A stretch of DNA of 64,000 nucleotides, taken from positions 4,464,001 through 4,528,000 of the forward strand of contig OY744465.1 in the NCBI GenBank assembly GCA_963556145.1, read 5' to 3'. The notes beneath the pieces are model-generated. The model did not search any database and was not told the origin of the DNA. It worked only from the letters and a program-made list of their open reading frames with translations. A program made the translations under genes and the position numbers. Positions within the stretch are counted from its first letter, which is position 1; every line of letters starts with the position of its first letter. Positions 1 to 9,923 of the stretch are shown here, one piece after another. The stretch comes from Hygrocybe punicea. Lineage: Eukaryota > Basidiomycota > Agaricomycetes > Agaricales > Hygrophoraceae.

Positions 1-342
1 GTTACAGGTGACAGGTGTGGTGTGTCAGGTTCACACCCTTGGTGTCACCTGTGTCACACACTACTCACATTCCCTCCACTCCATTATTCACCATTTTCTC
101 AGTACACTCTTGATAGATACTATATAGGTATATAGTGTTATGTGCATACATACAAACGAGTTGAGTTTGGGTTCTGACAGTCTGACCCCATCAACAAGGA
201 CTTGCACCCCCTGAATCTGTGCCTACAAAGGCCACATTCACCGCAGCGGTAACCATCCATTGTATTGAATATACAAGCTGGACTCTATTCATTTACCTTT
301 ACTATATAATCATTCACTCCTAGTCACAGATTCCTTATATGG

Positions 343-379
343 ACATCTCAGTATGGTTTACCACAACATACTGAGATGT
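343..379. repeat. 13-bp stem hairpin
   Basis: ACATCTCAGTATG and its exact reverse complement are separated by 11 bases. There is no adjacent gene it could serve, so its role is unknown. Confidence 0.5.
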
Positions 380-1682
380 ACATGATACTCCTTCATCTAC
401 TTTCATAATATATACTTACATATTCTCTAGCTTATTCTTTAGATCTTATTCTTTCCTTAGCTGTTTTATCAGTCAGAACCCTGCCTCCAATACATTGCTA
501 TGCATACAGACATTCACATTGGGGTCATGTGGTAATGGGATGTCATGTTGTTATTGTTCTCTGTTGATGTGGTTTCAGTGTTGTTGGGGTCTTTGGGGGT
601 TACCATTTGAACAACCTCCTGTTCTTCAGCCCTGAGCCTTGCTGCATTATGCATGACTCTCATGTTTTGGTGTACAAGTGTGGCTGTTGCACAGTGATAT
701 GACATGATATGATGAAATTGGGGGAAGAATCAGCTTGGTGGATTTATGTCTACTTGTGGACAAAGAGGTTGTTGCAGCTGCAGGAATTGGTGAAAAGTGG
801 TTGCAGAAATGGTCAGTGTGTTCTACACTAGCTTAAAATGTCACCTAGCAACAAGGTAATCTATGTCATATGTAGTCCAAATCAAATTGTAAGCTAAATC
901 AGTCGTCCATGGTAAATACTTATTCCATAGCAAATACTTCAGGCTTCAGCATAAGCTTGTGATTCCAATGCTTGCCATTGCTTGCAATGTCCCAGGTTGC
1001 TCTACAGCCTTCTATCTTCCTGCACCCCTCCTAGCTCAATGTTGTAAGGGAAGTTGTATACGAGCATATCATATTATCCAATATCTTCCATGATCTAGTT
1101 AGGTAACAAAAGTTGGCTTCACAGTGAGCAAAAGAGTTAACATATATATACCCTTTTCTCAAAGCCTCTCAATTGTTGGGATCAGGGTAGTGATGGTCTG
1201 GTTCAGGCAAGGAGGGAATTATGTGAATCTCCCTGTTATAGCTGCATTGTTTTTATTATCATTGTCTTGAAATGCTACTGCAATAATGTAAAATTCCAAC
1301 CCATGTAAAGTTGAAGTTCAGCCTAGGAAGAAATGTTGTCTCATTTGGTTATCTTGCTCCAAATATTTGCACTGACTGTCCAAACACTGTGCAAACACTT
1401 GTCCAGTATCATTCATGTTTACTGTGCTTTTGACACATCTACTAGGCCGGCACTTATGAGACTCCATTCATTCACAGTGAATGTGGACACAATACAAGTT
1501 ATTAAGGGGTTGAGCCCTTGGCACAACAGCAATGTGGTATTGATTGAATTGTGCAGAGCAGCAGGAAATAAAGAAAATTAATAAATTAGTGCTTGTAATT
1601 CATCCTTGCATCTCATTACTCTCTGATCACTTGATTGTTGTCTGACTTGCTGGAGTCATCCCTAAGATGTCCCATAACAATG

Positions 1683-1820
1683 AAGCCATTTGACTCATGT
1701 AAATGCTGAGGTGAGCTAGATGCCTTTCATTATTTCTTTCATTTACTTATGACTTTTGTAGTCATTTGTTAATATTGTTATGCATTCTAGGACTCAGCAT
1801 TTGTGTGAGTCAAATGGCTT
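1683..1820. mobile_element. Small MITE-like inverted-repeat element
   Basis: The ends form an imperfect inverted repeat of about 28 bases beginning AAGCCATTTGACTCA, with the two arms differing at a few positions. The 138-bp interior is AT-rich and has no coding potential. No clear target-site duplication was found, so the superfamily is open. Confidence 0.45.
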
Positions 1821-2303
1821 ATAGCAGGGACCATTCAGACTAGTATCCAGTTTTTTTCAATTTTGTTTTCAAAGATTGAAAGAAAATAATTACAGACTTT
1901 CTTAAAGTGAGTGACTCAGAATACTAAGGAATGGTGTCCCAGGTCTTGATGCCATGCCACGTCGGACTTGACATGGCACTGAAAACTAGCTGATCACTCT
2001 CGGTTTCCATAGAATGGACTTCTTGCCTTTCAGCGAGAATTCATTGACCTTCTCATGACGTGCGCCCCTCCAATACCATAATAGCTTTGATTTTCTCTCC
2101 CAGATTTCAACAGGTCATGCATAGTATTCTTTCGGCAAGGGTTATGCTGCATATCCGCAATGCAGTTGGTTACTACAATGGAAGCGAATCCACAGCACAG
2201 AATCATATTTCTAAATGTAAATTTTAAACATAAACCTATAAGCCGAGGTGCCAAGCCAATGTGCCAGGGCATCAAGGGTCTTTGAGTGATCGGAAGTCTG
2301 GTT

Positions 2304-2498
2304 TCAAACCTTATTCTGGAAGGGGGGTACCACCCCCCCTTCCAGACCAAAAGACCGTTCTAAACCTGATTTTAAGCTCCGTGAGGCAATTTGAAGCTCA
2401 GATATGTCCAAATTCGGTATACCTGCACGTAGGGCTTTCTGCTCATCGTCGAAGGTATCCTGCTCAAGCTCCCAACCTCGACCTGCCACATTGATCAA
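2304..2498 (-). other. Unassigned 64-codon reading frame inside the transposon
   Basis: The minus strand reads an acidic, non-repetitive peptide beginning MINVAGRGWELEQDTFDDEQ. It has the amino-acid mix of a real protein rather than of random DNA, but no family was recognised. It lies between the left TIR and the DUF6818 promoter and ends in the 2315-2346 hairpin. It could be a captured exon fragment or chance. Confidence 0.2.
2315..2346. repeat. GC-rich hairpin with KpnI-like centre
   Basis: TCTGGAAGGGGGGT is followed by ACC and then by the reverse complement with one extra C. The stem is about 14 bp and very GC-rich, within the subterminal region of the Harbinger element. It may be a transposase-related or structural signal; no function can be shown. 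Confidence 0.5.
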
Positions 2499-2575
2499 AC
2501 AGGTACGCCGTGTAACCGCTTAAGTATATGAGTGTTCTGATATATCACACCACCGTTATTAGTGCCCCCAGCATG

Positions 2576-2583
2576 TATAAAAA
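2576..2583 (+). promoter_or_regulatory. TATA box of the DUF6818 gene
   Basis: TATAAAAA lies 170 bases before the ATG at 2753 and is followed by a CT-rich leader (about 2615-2745, CTCTCACT repeats). CT-rich leaders are common in strongly transcribed fungal genes. Confidence 0.55.
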
Positions 2584-2752
2584 GGATGAAGATACACATC
2601 CCCCAGCCAGCACACACACTCTTGTGCTCTCTCTCTCTTGCTCCCTACCACTCTGTTGCTCTTGCTCGCTCTCACTCTCACTCACTCTCACTCTCTCACT
2701 CTCTCACTTGCTCACTCTCACTCTCCCACTCACTCTCACTGTCATACACTCT

Positions 2753-4300
2753 ATGGATTCTCCATCTCAAGGTGTTCCCCAGTACTTTACTGATAGTGCT
2801 GGCAACACTTTCCACCGGGTTGGGTCCAATTCGGCCTGGGCTCCTATGTCCCCCAGGTTACTGCCCACTGTAAGTCTTCGCTACATAATCTTACTCATTT
2901 GCACGTAGCTAATATTTCTACCTCCAGTTCAACTTACCCCTTCCCCGTGATGTGTGCTGTTCGAGCACTGGGTTAAAGGAACGAGAGTACCACTTCATAA
3001 GTGGTATTTATGTGTCAGGTATGATGACGCTGATCGCGATCCACAGCTGCCGACTCTTCATGCCGACCCCCCTTATTACCCACGCCCACAGCAGATTCTC
3101 CCTGGGCCTCCTGTCCCCACACCTCCTGTCCCTGTGCCTCCCGTTTCTGCATTACCTGACACTTCGTCCACCCCCCTTTCGGATGCCACTATTGGTGAAA
3201 ATGTCCCGGTCTCTCTTCGAAGGAAAAGCACACAACCTGTCGCCAAAGTCGCAGGTGCTCAGCGTGTCGTTGCTGGTGGGAAAGGCAAAGCGAAGCAAGT
3301 CCCCGATGCACCAATTAAGACCTGTGGCCTCAAGCGGCAGGCTGCTGTGGCAAACTTCGCAGCCTCCCCCCCTGCGAAGAAAGCCCATGGCGGTCATGGC
3401 AGTCATAGTCATGGTTCCTCCAACTACTCGAACGAGGATATCAAAGCATTGATGGATATCTTGGAGGAAGAATTACCGACCGGGGCGATGACTTGGAACG
3501 CTGTTGCCGTGCAGTATGCGGAATGGGCATGATCGAATAACCGGCCGGAGCGTAATGCAGACTCCCTTGAGCGCAAATTCAAGGAGATTGTTCGCAGGCC
3601 GAAGCTGACTGGACGTGCTGACTGCCCCGCATATGTAGATCGCGCGCACGCAATCTATGATCTCATGGATGACAAATTCTGCACACAAAGCCCTGACGAT
3701 AATGACGAAGGGGAGTGCATTGAGATCTCCAATGACAGTAGTGACGACAATGGATCTACATATGGTAAGATTTTGACTAACAAAAAGGTTGTCGTCAAGC
3801 AAGAGCCTGGCGTGAAGCAGGAGCCTGGGTTCACGGTGTCGCGCCGTTCGCAGACCGCCACGCTTTCACGCCCCAGAAGAAATGCCGGGAACAAATTTCT
3901 CCGCACCATTTCAACGGCATTCAATCCTCAAGTCCAAGCAAGTATCACGGAGGAGAGGAGTACCCGTTCCATGCAAACCACACAAATACTCGGCCTTACT
4001 AGCCAGGTTCGTGATGCACAGTCCACCATTGAAGTCCTCCGCACTCGCATCTCTGATCTCGAACGTGAACGCAATGAAACTGCCCGTAAACTTGACAAGG
4101 CTGAGATCATGGCATACATACATGGTTCAAAAGCGACATGGTCCCAACATGAACGCACCCTTCGCCGCCAAGAAATTACATACAAGGATGGTGGAGCCGC
4201 CACGATATGGGTTGGCAGTGACGAGTCTGACCATGCAGGAGACTCTCCAGGCACAACGCGATTCACACACGAGCTCAGCCCAGAGACAGAGAAAGCCTGA
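2753..4300 (+). pseudogene. DUF6818 Myb-like protein of the Harbinger element (broken)
   Basis: Exon 1 (2753-2869) encodes MDSPSQGVPQYF and onward. A 58-base intron (GTAAGT to CCTCCAG) leads to exon 2 at 2928. The product has a proline-rich segment, a basic stretch, a Myb/SANT-like DUF6818 region around 3415-3660 (SNYSNEDIKALMDILEEEL is its start), an acidic serine-rich segment and a short coiled coil near 4020-4110. Two lesions break it. A TG repeat at about 2951-2956 is two bases too long, so the exon-1 frame runs into the wrong frame. A TGA at 3530-3532 sits in the middle of the DUF6818 region where CGA would keep the frame open. The frame before and after this stop is the same. Harbinger elements in other kingdoms carry a Myb-like partner that brings the transposase to the nucleus and DNA; that role is inferred here. 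Confidence 0.7.
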
Positions 4301-4755
4301 GCTCATCCTCCTCGAAAATATACCCTCACCATTAAGTAGTGACCCTAGGACTTTTAAATAGACATTGTGCCATCTTTGCTTCCTCAACTTTTGTTTCGTC
4401 CACTCAAAAATTTCATGTACTTAAAAGTTTAAACAACAAAAAAAACTATGAGGACGAGGCAACTGCCTCATAGCGAGTTACATGTGTGTTTGCGGCTGAA
4501 GGGAATATTCAGCGCTCGAGCCCATCCCACACCACATCCATCCCTTTTGGTTTCCACAGCGGCATGTATACTGATTGTATTTCGTTGAGGCCAATCTTGC
4601 GAGTGCGAAGATTATGCAGCTGCACACAAATTTCCAAAAGCTCGGCTCTGCCGGAATGATCCCAGGTGAGAAGGGGGAGGCGCAAACGCCAAAACGAAGT
4701 GGTAATGACATGATTGCCCCATTTGGCGGTCTGGCGGTAGGAAAGGAGTTGCTGG

Positions 4756-5341
4756 TGTGACGGCGAGTTCGGTTGTAGACCCGAAACGGGAATCTACGAA
4801 AGTGGTGATCAGCTAAGAAGTGATCAGAGGAGTTTAATGTCTTTGTAGTGTCTAGTCAATCCAACCCGAATCCAGGGTTCTGGATCAGAGGGGAAGTGAA
4901 GGGAGTGGAGTACGAAGACTAATATGGAGATGATACAAAGCAAGGACTAAGAAATAGAACTGAAGGGGAGCGATAACCTGTATTTTCTATATAGTTTGTA
5001 GTATAAGGGTACATCTTTTATACTACTGGGAGTGATCCTGTGCTGTAGTAACTATGTACTACAAGCGAAGGCAGTAACTGATAGGAGTGGAGTTGAGTGG
5101 AGGAATGCTATGTACTAGGAGACGGGAAACGTAGATACATGATATATGACTATAAACATACTGATTCCGGGTCGTTAGAGACATCGCATCTTGAGTATGA
5201 ACGATTCCGGAGGCGGAATCCGGAGCGGAATCGACGGAGAGAACCAGAATCGGGCGGAATCGACGGTATATGAATGGGAATGGACGGGGACGATGTGGGA
5301 TATGAAGAGGATTCGGGTCCAGAGGGCCCGGAGCCTCTACA
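4756..5341 (-). repeat. 3' LTR of element A
   Basis: 586 bp, starting TGTGACGG and ending CTCTACA on the plus strand. It differs from the partner LTR at only a handful of sites, nearly all C/T or G/A and mostly at CpG. The bases next to it on the element side show no obvious polypurine tract. Confidence 0.85.
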
Positions 5342-5680
5342 TCCGGTCAGGACTCAGATAGAGACCATCCCTGGTCGATCCATACGAAATAACGAAGATA
5401 CTGGGGTCGTGGGAATAAATGAGCGGAGGCGATGTCGAAAACGGACGGAAACAATGGTACAATGTGAACGAGATCGAAGCCGGCGGGTATCGAAGCGTCG
5501 GGAAGCAGTGGTCCGGAGCTACTAAAAGAGGGTGGGGCGAAACGGCTGGATAAAGGAACAACGGTCACGTGACGGGGCAACAAATACAAACAAGAAAACT
5601 TTTCAACGCAACTTTCAACAATCTCGACGACAACCTCAACGAGCCCAACAAACCCAACAAGTATCAATACCAACACCAAG

Positions 5681-7173
5681 ATGTCGACGGAATACAACCA
5701 TTTCCTCAATACTCTCGATGCGGAAACGCGGCAAGATTTCAAGAGCGCCGTGGCCGAGTTACTAGAAGTCGATGCGGCCGGAATCGATATCGTACGCGAT
5801 GGATTCGAGAACGAAGCACGGCAATGGGTGGTGAGACGACGACAGGCCATGGTAAGAGATCCCGTTCCCGTAAACGGCACGGACTAACGATACCCGGCAG
5901 CGGAACTACAGAGGAATCTTGACGGAAATCCGAGACAATGGAATCGACGTGACGGAACCGAGGGACTTCTCGATGGGCAGAGAGATGGTGGTCGAGGTCG
6001 AGGAATGGTTGCGGAATCGTGAGGAGTACAAGAAGCGGGAACGGGAAGAGGCCGTGCGTTGGGAAGTCGAGGAAGCGTCATGTTTGCAGGAGGAGAAGGA
6101 GGAGGAAAATAGGAGGGCGGAAGCAAGGAAACAACGGGTCGAGGAGGCGGAAAGGATCGAGCGGAAACGGGCGGAGAAATTGCGTCAATACGAAGAGGAG
6201 ATGAATAGGAGGGCGGAGGCGGAGAAGCGGATCGAGGAGGCGGAAAGGGCGAAGGCGGCAGAGGCAGCAAAAAGGGATAATGCAGCCGTGGAAAGGGACC
6301 GGGAGGAAACCACACAAACCAGCGATCACAGAAGCGAGGATGAGGAGGACACCTGGTCCAATCAGCAACTTCGAAAATACGAAAGACTCCAAGTACTGAA
6401 CGCGATCAAAAACAAAAAGCTCAACCGGGATAAGAGGGTCACCCGGGATGACAAGACCGTTCACGGGGACTACAACAGCGGCAACAATTTCTCGAATGCG
6501 AGCGGGAACGAGGATGCGGAACCGAAGGGAAAGATTCCGGGGGTAAGTGATATCTCGCGGACTCGTATATCATTTCCGTCTAACAATTCCGTAGTATATG
6601 CAATCGTACCGGATCCGGCAATGCGATGCGTGTGTGACCGCCAACGCGGTTTGTCGCGGAGTCGAAGGGTACGCGTGCAATCGTTGCAAAAGGCTTAAAC
6701 GACGCTGCGGGTTATCAATGAAGGGACCAGCCACCGGATCCGGAAAAGCGGAAAGGAAAGGGAAGGCGAAGGCGGGTAGTCCGAAGAGAAAGGTCGTCAA
6801 GAAGAAGATACCAAAGCCCGTGAGGAAGCCTAGGTTGTGGACCGGAGAGGCGTCGACGAGTAAGCGGACGTTGACCGACGTTGAACCGGATACGGAATCG
6901 GAGCGGGACGAAGGGAGACGAGGGAATCCGTTCAAGCACCCGCGGATCGGAGCCGGAATCAACGACCACATCCGGGCAGTACGCAAGATGGCGACGGAAA
7001 TGCAAAGGGAGATATCGACAATCGTGGACGGCCTTTCTGAATACGTCGCGGAGGTCCACACCAAGCTAACCCGTTGGACGAAGGAGCTAAATCGACTACG
7101 CGCGAACCAGGCCCATATCCTGGGTCAACTCGACCTAATCGACACCAAACTCGACGAAGGGAGAAGGGAATAA
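5681..7173 (+). CDS. Coiled-coil protein with Zn2Cys6-like cluster, antisense to gag
   Basis: Three exons fit with all phases in frame: 5681-5851, 5901-6542 and 6595-7173, giving 463 residues. Intron 1 has a CTAAC branch-like motif; both introns are GT-AG. The N-terminus (MSTEYNHFLNTLDAETRQDF) is a short helical region. Exon 2 is a long Glu/Arg/Lys-rich coiled coil (roughly residues 75-190). Exon 3 begins with six cysteines spaced C-x2-C-x6-C-x7-C-x2-C-x6-C, the pattern of fungal binuclear zinc clusters, followed by a basic stretch rich in Lys/Arg and a second helical region. The Zn2Cys6 fold binds DNA in transcription factors; its role in a retroelement is unknown. The gene points away from the left LTR and toward gag, ending 72 bases from the gag stop. 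A broken second copy lies at 27214-28595. Confidence 0.65.
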
Positions 7174-7245
7174 AAGGGAACGGACGGAAAGGGAAAATGG
7201 AATGCGGGACAATGTACATAAAGAAAAATAGAGTACATAATAAAA

Positions 7246-8943
7246 CTATAAACGGAAAAGAGGGAAACGGAATGACGAGATAAGATAACCGGAATCTGGG
7301 GGTCGAGGAGGAGGACGGGACCGGAATACAACGGAAACGAAACGGGTCCGGAACGAGCGGGAAACAGAGGAAACTAGAAATGGAAACGAAAATATAAATA
7401 AATGAGAAACGGGAATGGGAACGGAGAGCGGAACGGAAGACGAAAACGCAAAAATAGGAGACGGAAACGGGTCTATATCCCCACAAGAGTTTCTGAAAGA
7501 AGTTCGGAGGCGGAACGACGAGAGGAGGCGGAGAACTTCTTGCAAATATTCGAGCGAGGTGTTGAGGGGGCGGAGGTCCAGAATGCGATCACAAAGTAGA
7601 ATGAAAACGGAAACAAGAAATAAAATAAAATCGAGAACCGGAGTGCCGACACCAACACGATCCCATATAACGGGTGTGCCGCGTGACAGGTCTAAAAACG
7701 ACGGGGTGCCCCAAGCAGGTGGAGACAGAACCGACAACGATACGGGAGCGGAAACGACGAGGGGAACCGGGAACGAAGGGGTCGACATAACGGAATTGGA
7801 ACCGGAATCAAAATCAAATACAAGGGGTGGAATGGAGTCCGGATTGGGAACGGGTACGGAATACTCAACCAAAGTTGACGGAATCTCGATAGACGGTGAC
7901 GGAGGACAATATGGCGGCAATATCGGGGACGGTATGTCTATTTCTGGAGAATCCGAGGACAATGGGAGCAGGTCCGGTACGAGTTTGTGGACGGAAACCA
8001 GAGGGGACGAAACCGGAGATGACGGGGACGAAATAGGAAACGGAATGGATAAATCGTTGACCGGGATCGATAAATCGGGAGTGGGATCGGACGGGGGCGA
8101 CACGGGACTGGACGACAAAACCTGTAAACAAATGACGGTCTCGACGGGTACCGGAATGGACGGGGACGGGGAACACGATGACGGGGATGGAGTATACGAA
8201 GGACCGGAATGAACGTGGGGGATGGAATGAACGACAGTGGGCGGGATCGAGGATGGGATCGAGGACGGGATCTGTTCCGGAGGTGAAATGACTGCGACAG
8301 GTACGGGAGTGGGACCGGAATCAGGACTAGAAATGGCAACGGGGGCTGCAGTGACAACGGATTCCGGAACGGAATGGTAACCGGAAAGGAGAAACAACGC
8401 AGCGTCGTGGAAAATATCAACCGGGTACAGATCATCGTGGTAATGACAGGGAAGAAGGTAATGGAGGTGTTCTTCAATACGTAGACGAAGGTCTGAGTCG
8501 AATCCGTTGGCGAAGTATGTGTTCCGTTGTTTATCCGATAGACGGCCATTGTCAAACAAGACACCGGAAATACGTATGAAATCCCGGAAATATTGTCCTA
8601 AGTCCGCTTTGTTCTCTATACCGTAAGCCGATTGTCGTCGCATGAGTTGATCGAGATCCGAGATCGTATACCGGATGGAATCCGTAGCACCGGGATAAAA
8701 GTCGAAGACGGCACGTCGGAAAGCGATGAAGTCTTTAGCGGAGGCGGCGGGAAGTGTCGACCAGAGTTCGTAATCGTCGTTGTTGAGGTACCATAGTGTA
8801 TAGCGAATCTTCAAAGCGTCCGTGAGTCCACAATTGGAACCGAGTATGTCGATTTCGTCGAAGAAGCGGGGGAGGTCGAGTTCGTTTCCGTCAAATGTTG
8901 GGGCTGAGGGATCACCTCGAAGAGGCATGAATCCGGTCGTCAT
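7246..8943 (-). CDS. Gag-like capsid protein of element A
   Basis: A 565-residue open frame starts 194 bases inside the 5' LTR. The first 200 residues look like a gypsy Gag: PTFDGNELDLPRFFDEID, then the tryptophan-containing YLNNDDYELWSTLPAAS, then FRRAVFDFYPGA. The next 250 residues are a Pro/Ser/Ile-rich linker of low complexity. There is no CCHC zinc knuckle and no downstream protease or pol. Gag proteins form the particle that packages element RNA. Without a knuckle, RNA binding would need another domain. The broken copy B counterpart is at 28668-32025. The far C-terminus is compositionally odd and the true stop may be earlier through splicing. Confidence 0.65.
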   Translation of the reverse strand: MTTGFMPLRGDPSAPTFDGNELDLPRFFDEIDILGSNCGLTDALKIRYTLWYLNNDDYELWSTLPAASAKDFIAFRRAVFDFYPGATDSIRYTISDLDQLMRRQSAYGIENKADLGQYFRDFIRISGVLFDNGRLSDKQRNTYFANGFDSDLRLRIEEHLHYLLPCHYHDDLYPVDIFHDAALFLLSGYHSVPESVVTAAPVAISSPDSGPTPVPVAVISPPEQIPSSIPSSIPPTVVHSIPHVHSGPSYTPSPSSCSPSPSIPVPVETVICLQVLSSSPVSPPSDPTPDLSIPVNDLSIPFPISSPSSPVSSPLVSVHKLVPDLLPLSSDSPEIDIPSPILPPYCPPSPSIEIPSTLVEYSVPVPNPDSIPPLVFDFDSGSNSVMSTPSFPVPLVVSAPVSLSVLSPPAWGTPSFLDLSRGTPVIWDRVGVGTPVLDFILFLVSVFILLCDRILDLRPLNTSLEYLQEVLRLLSSFRLRTSFRNSCGDIDPFPSPIFAFSSSVPLSVPIPVSHLFIFSFPFLVSSVSRSFRTRFVSVVFRSRPPPRPPDSGYLISSFRFPLFRL

Positions 8944-9118
8944 ATCGGGAGTGTCTAAATCAGGATGCAGGTCGGAAAGCGGGTCGGGTCGAGGAGGTTC
9001 GAGGTTGAGGTCGAAGGCGTAAGCGGAACTAAATAACTAGAGTTGGGTAGAAGAGGGAAACGTCATGAAAGTCAAAGCCGACCGTGGGGAGGGTATGAAA
9101 AGACAAAAGAAATAAACT

Positions 9119-9135
9119 CCTCGCGGTGGGCTCCA
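9119..9135 (-). other. Primer-binding site of element A
   Basis: Two bases inside the 5' LTR the minus strand reads TGGAGCCCACCGCGAGG, starting with the TGG that pairs with a tRNA CCA end. The implied tRNA has a U discriminator base, which in eukaryotes points to tRNA-Cys; this assignment is inference. The same site, with one change, is at 32201-32217 in copy B. Confidence 0.55.
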
Positions 9136-9137
9136 GT

Positions 9138-9723
9138 TGTGACGGCGAGTTCGGTTGTAGACCCGAAACGGGAATCTACGAAAGTGGTGATCAGCTAAGA
9201 AGTGATCAGAGGAGTTTAATGTCTTTGTAGTGTCTAGTCAATCCAACCCGAATCCAGGGTTCTGGATCAGAGGGGAAGTGAAGGGAGTGGAGTACGAAGA
9301 CTAATATGGAGATGATACAAAGCAAGGACTAAGAAATAGAACTGAAGGGGAGCGATAACCTGTATTTTCTATATAGTTTGTAGTATAAGGGTACATCTTT
9401 TATACTACTGGGAGTGATCCTGTGCTGTAGTAACTATGTACTACAAGTGAAGGCAGTAACTGATAGGAGTGGAGTTGAGTGGAGGAATGCTATGTACTAG
9501 GAGACGGGAAACGTAGATACATGATATATGACTATAAACATACTGATTCCGGGTCGTTAGAGACATCGCATCTTGAGTATGAACGATTCCGGAGGCGGAA
9601 TCCGGAGCGGAATCGATGGAGAGAACCAGAATCGGGCGGAATCGACGGTATATAAATGGGAATGGACGGGGACAATGTGGGATATGAAGAGGATTCGGGT
9701 CCAGAGGGCCCAGAGCCTCTACA
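9138..9723 (-). repeat. 5' LTR of element A
   Basis: 586 bp. On the minus strand it contains TATAAAAG (9397-9404), which supports transcription toward gag. The plus strand also has TATA-like runs, so the LTR may work in both directions. Confidence 0.85.
9397..9404 (-). promoter_or_regulatory. TATA box in LTR
   Basis: TATAAAAG on the minus strand, kept in every LTR copy of this family in the window (for example in the inverted copy at 33047-33054). Confidence 0.5.
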
Positions 9724-9923
9724 CCGGTCAAACGTGAGAACTTTGTCACGCTCGATTTGATCACTCGGAAGGCAGGTACAAACTGTTAGAGGCGCCCGAA
9801 TACGTTCACCGATTCTGGTACAGCCACGGGGGAAAGCAGAGTCGGCGATGAGGTAATAACCTTCGGGGGTTTGGTGTAGAAACTTCACATATATTTTTTT
9901 GGCGTTGCGGGAGTCGTTCCAAC

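Larger units (their letters stand above)
1..2176. other. Gene-free, CpG-poor flank
   Basis: No open reading frame here has the composition, splice signals or motifs of a real gene; those present are short and overlap on both strands. CpG dinucleotides are rare by eye, as in the other old parts of the window. The only structures seen are a small hairpin at 343-379 and a 138-bp inverted-repeat element at 1683-1820. It is probably decayed intergenic or repeat DNA. Confidence 0.5.
4756..9723 (-). mobile_element. Non-autonomous gypsy-type LTR element, copy A
   Basis: Two 586-bp LTRs (4756-5341, 9138-9723) with TG and CA ends enclose 3.8 kb. The target duplication is 4 bp, CTGG at 4752-4755 and CCGG at 9724-9727, differing by a C-to-T change at a CpG. 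The element reads on the minus strand. The TATA box, a primer-binding site and the gag start all lie at the 9138-9723 end. Between the LTRs are only a gag-like gene (minus) and an opposing three-exon zinc-cluster gene (plus). No protease, reverse transcriptase, RNase H or integrase is present, so it must depend on an autonomous relative. It sits inside the Harbinger transposase gene. Confidence 0.8.

Noticed and set aside
2528..2908. Leu/Ser-rich frames upstream of the DUF6818 start
   Set aside because: They translate the CTCTCACT leader; the true start is the ATG at 2753 after it.
5347..7486. Minus-strand frames opposite the zinc-cluster gene, possibly pol
   Set aside because: No reverse transcriptase, protease or integrase motif; their Pro/Ser/Phe content mirrors the Glu/Arg-rich coiled coil on the other strand.
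4756..9723. Plus-strand orientation for the LTR element
   Set aside because: TATA box, TGG-starting primer site and gag start all lie at the right LTR and read leftward. The missing polypurine tract at the left LTR is a remaining weakness.
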